Source of the DNA: Spirochaetota bacterium
GTDB taxonomy: Bacteria; Spirochaetota; Spirochaetia; Treponematales; Treponemataceae
Length of the DNA stretch: 5,870 nt
Assembly (NCBI GenBank): GCA_022704725.1
Contig: JAKJFV010000116.1
Span: 1 to 5,870 of the forward strand
Reading direction: 5' to 3'
Within the stretch, counting starts at the first letter, position 1. Each line of letters opens with the position of its first letter. Under the pieces are notes generated by a model. The model was not told the DNA's origin, searched no databases, and was given only the letters and a program-made list of their open reading frames with translations. This document shows, one piece after another, positions 1-5,639 of this stretch. The position numbers were made by a program, and so were the translations under genes.

Positions 1-321
1 GGGTCCTGCCATGACCGCAAAATGAGGAAGTCCTATTTTTGCTAAACCTCCGTCCTTTCCGCTCTTAACCGATATTATAGTGTCATCCGGATGAAAGGCT
101 CTATTTGCCATCTTGTAGGGTTCCTGAACCCGCATGACCTTAGATACAAGATGATGAGCCTTGAGGCTTTCTTCATTCATTTTGGTTGTATCGCCTACGA
201 CTCCTAAGATGGTGGTATCTACACCTTTAGACTGATGAATCTGCACACCCTGATTTTCGAGCATGCTCACGAAACTTTGTACATCGCTTTCTGCGGTGTT
301 TGCTTTCAAAACAATAATCAT
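1..321 (-). CDS. aroF: 3-deoxy-7-phosphoheptulonate (DAHP) synthase, AroF type, N-terminal part (cut by window edge)
   Basis: The first 107 codons of a minus-strand gene continue past the left edge with no stop. The protein starts MIIVLKANTAESDVQSF and has the short N-terminal ferredoxin-like domain (about residues 1-66) of the AroF/Thermotoga-type DAHP synthases. The family segment VMRVQEPYKMANRAFHP (62-78) follows, then FAVMAGP at 101-107. In the family the next residue is the metal-binding Cys of the GPC motif, so the window stops just before the catalytic barrel. The enzyme condenses phosphoenolpyruvate and erythrose 4-phosphate in the cytoplasm, the entry step of the shikimate pathway; the N-terminal domain usually mediates feedback inhibition by Phe or Tyr. 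The ATG at 321 is supported by a strong ribosome binding site TAGGAGA (333-327) six bases upstream. A leader with an aromatic-rich peptide and a terminator lies directly upstream and fits this function. The family call is firm; the paralogue symbol is less so. Confidence 0.9.
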   Translation of the reverse strand, partial: MIIVLKANTAESDVQSFVSMLENQGVQIHQSKGVDTTILGVVGDTTKMNEESLKAHHLVSKVMRVQEPYKMANRAFHPDDTIISVKSGKDGGLAKIGLPHFAVMAGP

Positions 322-359
322 TTTCTTCTCCTATGAATGCTTACAATCTTTATTCCGGC

Positions 360-389
360 AAAAAAAAAGAGACTCCAAACGGAGTCTCT
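360..389 (-). terminator. Intrinsic terminator (attenuator) before the DAHP synthase gene
   Basis: Read on the minus strand, AGAGACTCC (389-381) and GGAGTCTCT (376-368) form a perfect 9-bp stem around a GTTT loop, followed by a run of T to position 360. It lies 27 bp upstream of the ribosome binding site and 39 bp upstream of the start codon of the DAHP synthase gene. It is therefore positioned to stop transcription before that gene, as an attenuator does, and is not the end of an upstream gene. The only coding region between it and the promoter is the aromatic leader peptide. Confidence 0.93.
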
Positions 390-393
390 GTTG

Positions 394-431
394 TTACCAT
401 TCAGGTAATTGCACGTTACATTACGCGCAAT
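394..431 (-). other. Two tandem hairpins at the end of the leader-peptide ORF
   Basis: On the minus strand, ATTGCGCGT (431-423) pairs with ACGTGCAAT (416-408) over nine positions with one G-U wobble, leaving the 6-nt loop AATGTA. The leader-peptide stop codon (418-416) straddles this loop and the 3' arm of the stem. Directly after it, TTACC (408-404) pairs with GGTAA (398-394) around a 5-nt loop; the two hairpins share base 408, so one end pair must yield if both form. They sit between the two strands of the proposed antiterminator stem, so they could stack into a compact three-way junction. Confidence 0.65.
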
Positions 432-538
432 GTACAGTACGCTCCGCAGGGGTTGAGGGAATTCCAATAGCTAAAGTAAAAGTATACCGAAGCAAATGAG
501 GATTTGGAACTGTCGTTAACCTTACGGATATCGTTCAT
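416..538 (-). CDS. Aromatic-rich leader peptide (Tyr/Phe/Trp attenuator peptide) of the DAHP synthase gene, 40 aa
   Basis: This 40-codon ORF lies between the promoter at 546-574 and the terminator at 360-389, on the same strand as the DAHP synthase gene. Residues 19-25 read YFYFSYW: six of seven are aromatic and all three aromatic amino acids occur (codons TAC TTT TAC TTT AGC TAT TGG, about 484-464). Further aromatic residues are Phe15 and Tyr34. The TAA stop (418-416) lies in a hairpin. A control-codon run followed by an intrinsic terminator before the structural gene is the known layout of ribosome-mediated attenuation in trp, phe and his leaders. Here the regulated enzyme feeds all three aromatic pathways, so mixed control codons make sense. 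The only ATG in frame is at 538, and its distance from the -10 box suggests a transcript starting at or a few bases before it, so no Shine-Dalgarno is expected or seen. That translation occurs is inference. Confidence 0.85.
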   Translation of the reverse strand: MNDIRKVNDSSKSSFASVYFYFSYWNSLNPCGAYCTLRVM

Positions 539-545
539 ACTGCGC

Positions 546-574
546 ATAGTAACAAAAAGTTTAATAACTGTCAA
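546..574 (-). promoter_or_regulatory. Sigma70-type promoter for the aromatic leader and DAHP synthase gene
   Basis: Minus-strand TTGACA (574-569) is a perfect -35 box, separated by exactly 17 bp from TACTAT (551-546), a 5/6 match to the -10 consensus. Transcription should start about 539-541, which puts the first base at, or one to three bases before, the ATG of the leader peptide at 538. The promoter sits immediately downstream of the terminator of the preceding minus-strand gene, so the DAHP synthase gene appears to be an independent transcription unit. Confidence 0.85.
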
Positions 575-580
575 GTGACA

Positions 581-606
581 ACAAAGGCTGCCTGTAAAAG
601 CAGCCC
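581..606 (-). terminator. Probable intrinsic terminator of the GT-B-like gene
   Basis: On the minus strand GGCTGC (605-600) pairs with GCAGCC (591-586), extendable by one T-G wobble, with a 6-8 nt loop, followed by the moderately T-rich TTTGTTG. It begins 17 bp past the TAA stop of the GT-B-like gene (625-623). The T-tract is interrupted by G, so some readthrough toward the downstream aromatic leader is possible. Its base lies only a few bp from the -35 box of the next promoter. Confidence 0.75.
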
Positions 607-622
607 ATAATGAAAAAAATTG

Positions 623-2119
623 TTATTTTTGTACTTTCAGTGCAACATCTATAACATTGTAAGCTCCGTTATAGATGCCAGCAGCCTTGTTTTTCCTGAT
701 ATGTTCACAATATAGTTCAACAAGATCTGTATCTTCTATAAGGAGTTTTAAGGTTCTATGCATGCTGGTTACTGAGCCTGTTTCAATGGTTCCATCTCCG
801 ATTTCCGATCCGCGGATAGCTCCCCAAGCCTCATGTTTACCGACACGCTGAATAAAAAGTTTCGGGACGGGGTAAAAGGAAAGTTCACTGGGTTTTGTTA
901 TCATCACGTCGCTTATGCGCATAAGAAGATTTGTTGCATAGACCGCTGCGTAGAAATTCTTATGAAGAAACACATGTATGCCCTTTACATCATCGTTTTC
1001 GACAGACTGAATGAATTCCTTGGTTTGGTTCCAATTGTCATGCATCGTCCATTGAATACCGTTTTTTTCGAATTCCGCTTTTAATGCCGTCCATCTTCCC
1101 TCATGGTCTCCCATATTTATAAAGAAGGCAGCCTTGTTATTCTTAACAGCATCACGGCAGGTGAGTATTATATCTGCAAATTTTGCAGCCTGTGCTCCGG
1201 CTCCGCCCATGGTAAGTAAAAATCTTCTAGCCTTGCCGTCCTTTAATCGTTTAAGACGCAAATCGCAGTCGTATTCAACATTTGAAACAATCTCGTGATC
1301 AATATAATGTCCTGTTTCGTAAATATAGTCTTTGGGAAGACAGTATTCGAGGTTATTGTCTTCTCCCATCGATATAAAAGTTCTGTAGCCCATGTAGCAG
1401 GACGGAGACTGCACTGCATGGTAGGAACCTTCAACAAGATGAAATGCGAGCGGGTAATTGTCAGGAATTATGCTTACGACGCCTTTTACTCCTGCGGCTA
1501 CCGCTCCGTGACCTACCCAAGGATGTGTGGAAACAAAGGGCATTCCCTCCGGGACATTTTTAAATAAAGGTGCATAGATGTTTGAGATGGTTTTGTCCCG
1601 CAGCGATCCTGAAAGGTGGCGTCCTGCATCTGATGTAAGTTTTTCCCATATATGGTCATTGAACCAGCGCGAGTTTTGTGAAAAACGCGAACCGGCATTG
1701 TACCAGTGTTCAATCTGTCTGATAGTCTTGCTTGCGGCGTTATCCGGGAAAGACATCATGTCGAGCCAGTAGGGGGTTAATCCCTTGTAACGGGCTGCGG
1801 ATGCAATGGCTAATGCCATGCGGCAGTGTCCGAATCCCATGCGGATTGTACCGAGCAGAATGGAGTTTTCCCTGCTCACCGGAGTGCAGGCGGCCCCGGG
1901 ATCTGCAAAGTTTCCCTCAGATGTTGAGCCTGCTTTACCTTCTTCGACCACATGCATGATGCCGAAGTCGTCAAAATCTTTTTCAGAAGGCACAGCCGTG
2001 AGTACGGGCGGATGGGCAGGATCGTAGCCGTTTTTCTTTGCATAATGACGGAACAGCCTTTCGCCTATACGCGCCTTGCTTTCCGGAATTTTATTGCCGA
2101 ATACTGTATATGTTTTCAT
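623..2119 (-). CDS. GT-B-fold glycosyltransferase-like protein of unknown function, 498 aa
   Basis: I do not recognise a named family, but the layout resembles a GT-B glycosyltransferase of the MurG/MGDG-synthase type. Residues 1-85 form a variable N-terminal part with a Gly/Ala/Ser-rich, probably flexible stretch at about 61-82. A first Rossmann-like domain opens with ILLGTIRMGFGHCRMALA (87-104), where GFGH resembles the Gly-rich acceptor-side loop of that group, and continues with STHPWVGHG (197-205) and SIIPDNYP (216-223). A second domain starts at FLLTMGGAGAQ (300-310), has FFINMGD (332-338), and ends with RISDVMITKPSELSFYPVPK (401-420), the position where GT-B enzymes hold the sugar-nucleotide donor. 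There is no signal peptide and no clear membrane segment, so it is probably cytoplasmic or peripheral. The start MKTYTVFGNK at 2119 is preferred to in-frame ATGs further upstream because those lie at or beyond the promoter and encode low-complexity residues. It diverges from dapA. The fold is inference; substrate unknown. Confidence 0.7.
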   Translation of the reverse strand: MKTYTVFGNKIPESKARIGERLFRHYAKKNGYDPAHPPVLTAVPSEKDFDDFGIMHVVEEGKAGSTSEGNFADPGAACTPVSRENSILLGTIRMGFGHCRMALAIASAARYKGLTPYWLDMMSFPDNAASKTIRQIEHWYNAGSRFSQNSRWFNDHIWEKLTSDAGRHLSGSLRDKTISNIYAPLFKNVPEGMPFVSTHPWVGHGAVAAGVKGVVSIIPDNYPLAFHLVEGSYHAVQSPSCYMGYRTFISMGEDNNLEYCLPKDYIYETGHYIDHEIVSNVEYDCDLRLKRLKDGKARRFLLTMGGAGAQAAKFADIILTCRDAVKNNKAAFFINMGDHEGRWTALKAEFEKNGIQWTMHDNWNQTKEFIQSVENDDVKGIHVFLHKNFYAAVYATNLLMRISDVMITKPSELSFYPVPKLFIQRVGKHEAWGAIRGSEIGDGTIETGSVTSMHRTLKLLIEDTDLVELYCEHIRKNKAAGIYNGAYNVIDVALKVQK

Positions 2120-2126
2120 TGTTAGT

Positions 2127-2155
2127 ATTATACACTCTCGGTATCCGCTTTGCAA
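2127..2155 (-). promoter_or_regulatory. Promoter of the GT-B-like gene (probable leaderless transcript)
   Basis: Minus-strand TTGCAA (2155-2150; 4/6 match to the -35 consensus) is followed after 17 bp by a perfect TATAAT -10 box (2132-2127). Only seven bases separate the -10 box from the preferred ATG at 2119, so transcription should begin at or next to the start codon. No Shine-Dalgarno is seen before that ATG, which agrees with a leaderless message. Confidence 0.7.
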
Positions 2156-2176
2156 CGAAAAAAGAAACGGTTCTAC

Positions 2177-2205
2177 TTGCATAAAGTGTATAAAAATGCA
2201 ATAAT
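2177..2205 (+). promoter_or_regulatory. Candidate promoter of the dapA-asd-lysA operon
   Basis: TTGCAT (2177-2182; 3/6 match to the -35 consensus) is followed after 17 bp by AATAAT (2200-2205; 5/6 match to the -10). This would give a 5' untranslated region of about 50 nt ending in the strong GGGGAGG ribosome binding site (2254-2260) of dapA. The -35 match is weak and the region is generally A/T-rich, so nearby alternatives are possible. It lies back to back with the promoter of the divergent gene, and TGCAT-like repeats cover it. Confidence 0.4.
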
Positions 2206-2211
2206 ATGCAT
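2178..2211. repeat. Helically phased TGCAT-like half-sites in the divergent promoter region (possible operator)
   Basis: TGCAT (2178), TGTAT (2187), TGCAA (2197) and TGCAT (2207) begin 9, 10 and 10 bp apart, roughly one DNA turn. TGTAT-AAAA-ATGCA (2187-2200) is also an inverted repeat with one mismatch. The half-site and 4-bp A/T spacer resemble the TGNAT-N4-ATNCA form of ArgR-type boxes. They overlap the candidate dapA promoter, where a repressor could act. The region is A/T-rich, so chance is a real alternative; no regulator is identified. Confidence 0.4.
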
Positions 2212-2265
2212 AAATATTACACAAATATACCATATTTAATTATGAATGGTATTGGGGAGGCATGA

Positions 2266-3174
2266 ATGGCTAAATTACAGGGTGCATTCACTGCGCTTGT
2301 TACGCCCATGAATACTGATTTTTCAGTTGATTATGAGGGTTATAGAAAACTCGTTTCTTATCAGCTGGAAGCCGGCATTTCGGGACTTTTACCGCTTGGA
2401 ACAACAGGCGAGACACCGACACTGGACGAATCTGAAGAAGAGATTCTCATTGATATTACAATTGATGAGGTAAAAAAATATACAGCAAAAACCGGCAGAA
2501 AGGTTCCCGTTATAGTGGGAGCCGGAAGCAATAATACACGCGATGCGGTTAGATATACTGAACGTGCAAAACAAAAGGGAGCAGATTATGCTCTTGTTGT
2601 AACGCCCTATTACAACAAGCCTTCCGATGAGGGAATCTTCCGGCACTTTGAAGAAGTTTCAAAGGTAGGTATTCCGGTGATCGTGTACAATATTGCCGGC
2701 CGTACCGGCAAAAATATCTGTACGTCACTGCTTATGAGGATCGCAGAACTTCCAAATATAGCAGGCGTTAAAGAAGCCTCAGGCGACATTAATCAGATGA
2801 TGGAAGTGATTGAAAAGATTGCTATGAAAAAAAAGGATTTTTGCGTGCTTTCAGGCGATGACGGCTTAACACTGCCTCTTGTTGCCGCAGGCGGCGACGG
2901 GGTAATATCAGTTGTATCGAACCTTGTACCGGACTTAATCACCAAGCTTGCAGTAAGTGCAGTTGAGGGCGACCTTAAGACGGCACGCGAAATTCACTAC
3001 AGACTGCAGCCATTCTTTAAGGCAGCCTTTGTGGACGGAAACCCCACATCGATCAAATTTGCGATGAACCAAAAAGGTATTCCTGCTGGAACACTGCGGC
3101 TGCCCTTAGTTGATATTGCCGAATCTGCAAAGCCTGTTGTCGTTGCTGCTATGAAGCAGTGCGGCTTACTGTAA
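2266..3174 (+). CDS. dapA: 4-hydroxy-tetrahydrodipicolinate synthase (DapA)
   Basis: This enzyme condenses pyruvate with aspartate semialdehyde, the committed step of the diaminopimelate/lysine pathway in the cytoplasm. The 302 residues form a full-length TIM barrel, close to the usual 290-300. Visible signatures are GTTGETPTL (45-53), giving the active-site Thr46-Thr47 pair; VVTPYYNKPS (111-120) with the conserved tyrosines; YNIAGRTG (141-148), with Tyr141 and the substrate-binding Arg146; GVKEASGD (167-174), with the Schiff-base Lys169; and LSGDDGLTLPLVAAGGDGVI around 194-213. YNIAGRTG replaces the common YNVPGRTG, a mild variation that keeps the catalytic Tyr and Arg. The ATG at 2266 follows GGGGAGG by five bases; an ATG at 2262 is out of frame. 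It is the first gene of a run with asd and lysA, so the lysine-pathway role is secure and a sialate-lyase-like paralogue is unlikely. Confidence 0.96.
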   Translation: MAKLQGAFTALVTPMNTDFSVDYEGYRKLVSYQLEAGISGLLPLGTTGETPTLDESEEEILIDITIDEVKKYTAKTGRKVPVIVGAGSNNTRDAVRYTERAKQKGADYALVVTPYYNKPSDEGIFRHFEEVSKVGIPVIVYNIAGRTGKNICTSLLMRIAELPNIAGVKEASGDINQMMEVIEKIAMKKKDFCVLSGDDGLTLPLVAAGGDGVISVVSNLVPDLITKLAVSAVEGDLKTAREIHYRLQPFFKAAFVDGNPTSIKFAMNQKGIPAGTLRLPLVDIAESAKPVVVAAMKQCGLL

Positions 3175-3216
3175 AAAAATAGAAGTTTTTTTGAGATTTA
3201 CTTATAGGAGATTACT

Positions 3217-4317
3217 ATGAATAAGATACCAGTTGGAGTGTTAGGCGCAACCGGAATGGTCGGACAGCGCTATATTTATTTATTAAAAGATCATCCGTGG
3301 TTTGAAGTAACCTATGTTGCTGCAAGTCCGCGTTCAGCCGGAAAAAAATACAAGGATGCTGTTGAAAGCCGCTGGCTCATCGGTTCTGATATTCCTTCAG
3401 GTGTTGCAGATCTTATGGTAGAAGATGCAAGCAATATTGAGGCGGCTCTCGGCAAATGCAAATTTGTATTCAGTGCACTCGAAATGGGAAAGGATGAAAT
3501 TAAGGCTTTGGAAGCAGGTTATGCTGCAAAAAATATTCCGGTAGTTTCTAATGCCTCTGCTAACAGGTGGACTGATGATGTGCCCATGCTTATTCCCGAA
3601 ATTAATCCTGATCATGTATCTGTCATTGCTGAACAGAAAAAACATCACGGCTGGGACAAGGGCTTTGTTGCGGTTAAACCAAACTGCTCTCTGCAGTCAT
3701 ACATGGCTCCTATTTTTGCACTTACTCAAAAGGGCTATCCCATTAAAAGAATGATTGTTACCACAATGCAGGCAACGAGCGGCGCCGGCTATCCCGGTGT
3801 ACCCTCATTCGACATGATCGACAACATTGTTCCCTACATAGGCGGTGAGGAAGAAAAAACCGAAACCGAAGTATTAAAAATTCTCGGAAAGGTAGAAGGC
3901 GGTAAAATTGTAAATGCGCAAGGCCCCCTCGTTTCTGCGCACTGCAACCGTGTTCCGGTAATCGATGGTCATACTGCCTGTGTAAGCCTTGAGTTTGATC
4001 TTCCTGACGATAAAAAACCTTCACTAGAACAGATTGAAAAAATTTGGACCGAGTTCAGCGCGTATCCGCAGGAAGCAAAACTTCCCTCAGCACCTGAGCA
4101 CGCCATTGTTGTGCGTCACGAAGAAAACAGACCCCAGCCACGACGCGACAGAGAAAACGGCAAGGGTATGGCTGTTACCATCGGGCGCCTTCGCAAGTGC
4201 CGTGTTTTCGACATACGCTTTGTTGCATTGAGCCACAACACCAAGCGGGGCGCTGCAATGGGCGGCATCTTGAACGCAGAATTATTAAAGGCTAAGGGCT
4301 TTTTCGATAACCTATAG
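3217..4317 (+). CDS. asd: Aspartate-semialdehyde dehydrogenase, archaeal/fungal-type subfamily
   Basis: It reduces aspartyl phosphate with NADPH to aspartate semialdehyde, the substrate of the DapA encoded just upstream. The 366 residues start with the nucleotide-binding loop VGVLGATGMVGQRY (6-19). The catalytic cysteine is Cys157 in VKPNCSLQ (153-160), followed by ATSGAGYPG (186-194), IGGEEEKTETE (208-218), and HCNRVPVIDGHT (242-253), which carries the likely catalytic His252. C-terminal signatures are ENRPQPRRDR (303-312) and KGMAVTIGRLR (316-326). The VPVIDGHT and NRPQPR motifs mark the subfamily typical of archaea and fungi and also present in some bacteria, not the common proteobacterial Asd. 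The start has TAGGAG (3205-3210) six bases upstream. It lies 42 bp after dapA with no terminator evident, so the two are probably co-transcribed. It also serves threonine and methionine synthesis if homoserine dehydrogenase is encoded elsewhere. Confidence 0.95.
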   Translation: MNKIPVGVLGATGMVGQRYIYLLKDHPWFEVTYVAASPRSAGKKYKDAVESRWLIGSDIPSGVADLMVEDASNIEAALGKCKFVFSALEMGKDEIKALEAGYAAKNIPVVSNASANRWTDDVPMLIPEINPDHVSVIAEQKKHHGWDKGFVAVKPNCSLQSYMAPIFALTQKGYPIKRMIVTTMQATSGAGYPGVPSFDMIDNIVPYIGGEEEKTETEVLKILGKVEGGKIVNAQGPLVSAHCNRVPVIDGHTACVSLEFDLPDDKKPSLEQIEKIWTEFSAYPQEAKLPSAPEHAIVVRHEENRPQPRRDRENGKGMAVTIGRLRKCRVFDIRFVALSHNTKRGAAMGGILNAELLKAKGFFDNL

Positions 4318-4341
4318 AAAGTAATATACGAGGAGATAAAT

Positions 4342-5625
4342 ATGGCAGACCGGTATTTTCCATTAAGTAAAAATCAGCTTGAGGTTCTCACAAAACAGTA
4401 TCCGACTCCTTTTTATCTCTACGATGAAAAAGCAATGAGGGAGAATGCACAAAAACTTACAAAAGCTTTTTCAATTCTTCCAGGCTTCAAAGAGTTTTTT
4501 GCGGTCAAGGGTTTACCTAATCCTTTTATTATGAAGATTCTTGCCGATGAAGGCTTTGGTGCAGACTGTTCAAGTTTACCTGAGATTATTCTTTCTGAAC
4601 GTGCAGGCATTGAGGGTGAAGACATCATGTTTACCAGCAATGAAACTCCGGAAAAAGAATATATTTATGCTAACCTCAAAGGTGCTGTTATCAATCTGGA
4701 TGATATTACACATATTGATTATCTTGCAAAGGCAATAGGCGGAATTCCTGAACTAATAAGCTTCCGTTATAATCCGGGACCTTTGAAGGAAGGAAACGCG
4801 ATTATCGGAAAACCTGAAGAAGCAAAGTACGGACTCACACGGCCCCAAATTTTCGAAGCCTATGCTAAAGTAAAGGAAATGGGTGCAAAACGCTTCGGTC
4901 TTCATACAATGGTTGCTTCCAATGAACTTTCGAATGACTACTTTATAGAAACAGCCCGCATGCTCTACGAACTGGCAGTTGAGCTTAAGGAAAAACTCGA
5001 TATACAGGTTGAGTTTATCAACATGGGCGGCGGCATCGGTATTCCTTATAAGCCAGAACAGAAGGCTGTTGATTACGACTATGTTGCACAGGGTGTTAAA
5101 AAGGCCTATGACGATGTTATATGCAATGGAAGGCAGGACTGCTTTAAAACTACTCCCATAAAATTCTTTATGGAATGCGCCCGTGTTATTACGGGGCCCT
5201 ATGGATATTTAGTAACAAGAGCTATTCATGAAAAACATATTTACCGCGAGTACATCGGTGTCGATGCCTCAATGGCAGACCTTATGAGACCGGGCATGTA
5301 TGGCGCCTACCATGAAGTGACTGTTGCCGGCAAAGAAGATGCAGACAAGGATCATGTGTATGATGTTGTCGGTTCTCTTTGCGAAAACTGCGATAAATTT
5401 GCGGTACAAAGAAAGCTTCCAAAAATAGACAGGGGCGACCTCATCATTATTCATGATGCAGGCGCTCACGGACGTGCTATGGGCTTTAACTACAATGCAA
5501 AGCTCCGCGCCGGAGAACTTCTTTTACGCTCGGACGGTTCAGTCGTTCAGATACGAAGGGCTGAAACTGTCGATGACTATTTTGCAACGCTCGACTTTAA
5601 AAAGCTGGCAACGTTTAGGGCATAA
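4342..5625 (+). CDS. lysA: Diaminopimelate decarboxylase (LysA), divergent form
   Basis: This PLP-dependent fold-type III decarboxylase removes CO2 from meso-diaminopimelate to give lysine. It has 427 residues, within the family's usual length. After the N-terminal TPFYLYDE (22-29) comes EFFAVKGLPNPFI (51-63) with the PLP-binding Lys56, then FGADCSSLPE (72-81), GLHTM (186-190), and the PLP phosphate glycine loop NMGGGIGIPY (227-236). ECARVITGPYG (278-288) stands where most LysA have EPGR. LCENCDKFA (346-354) supplies the Cys347-Glu348 pair expected at the dimer active site, and HDAGAHGRAMGFNYN (371-385) the C-terminal signature. The usual Tyr of GAYG is His376 here. The divergent motifs leave a small chance of another amino-acid decarboxylase, but location behind dapA and asd argues strongly for LysA. 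AGGAGAT (4331-4337) precedes the ATG; the gap from asd is 24 bp, so it is co-transcribed. Confidence 0.92.
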   Translation: MADRYFPLSKNQLEVLTKQYPTPFYLYDEKAMRENAQKLTKAFSILPGFKEFFAVKGLPNPFIMKILADEGFGADCSSLPEIILSERAGIEGEDIMFTSNETPEKEYIYANLKGAVINLDDITHIDYLAKAIGGIPELISFRYNPGPLKEGNAIIGKPEEAKYGLTRPQIFEAYAKVKEMGAKRFGLHTMVASNELSNDYFIETARMLYELAVELKEKLDIQVEFINMGGGIGIPYKPEQKAVDYDYVAQGVKKAYDDVICNGRQDCFKTTPIKFFMECARVITGPYGYLVTRAIHEKHIYREYIGVDASMADLMRPGMYGAYHEVTVAGKEDADKDHVYDVVGSLCENCDKFAVQRKLPKIDRGDLIIIHDAGAHGRAMGFNYNAKLRAGELLLRSDGSVVQIRRAETVDDYFATLDFKKLATFRA

Positions 5626-5639
5626 AGCAAGGGGAGAGG

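Larger units (their letters stand above)
360..541 (-). ncRNA. Attenuator leader RNA upstream of the DAHP synthase gene
   Basis: When attenuation occurs, a leader transcript of about 180 nt would run from the predicted start (about 541-538) to the T-run at 360. In order it contains the aromatic peptide ORF, a 24-nt hairpin (431-408: 9-bp stem including one G-U pair, 6-nt loop), a smaller hairpin (408-394: 5-bp stem TTACC/GGTAA, 5-nt loop) and the terminator (389-360). An alternative pairing uses CGGAG (446-442) with CTCCG (384-380) and CTGT (437-434) with ACAG (391-388). It would enclose both small hairpins and take up the left arm of the terminator, as an antiterminator should. The elements are visible in the sequence; the switching mechanism is inferred from known amino-acid leaders. 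No T-box or riboswitch core was recognised here. Confidence 0.75.

Noticed and set aside
263..499. Plus-strand 78-codon ORF across the DAHP synthase start and its leader
   Set aside because: It overlaps the DAHP synthase start, the terminator and the leader peptide on the opposite strand, and has no ribosome binding site or recognisable protein features.
2120..2233. Longer version of the GT-B-like protein starting at 2233
   Set aside because: The extra 38 residues are low-complexity, run through the -35/-10 promoter and overlap the divergent regulatory region; MKTYTVFGNK is a more natural start.
2206..2265. Lysine riboswitch upstream of dapA
   Set aside because: The predicted untranslated region is only about 50 nt, too short for the roughly 170-nt lysine aptamer, and no such motif or terminator is seen.
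2242..2269. Direct repeat ATGAATGG at 2242 and 2262
   Set aside because: It is short, and the second copy overlaps the dapA start codon. Without other support it is probably chance.
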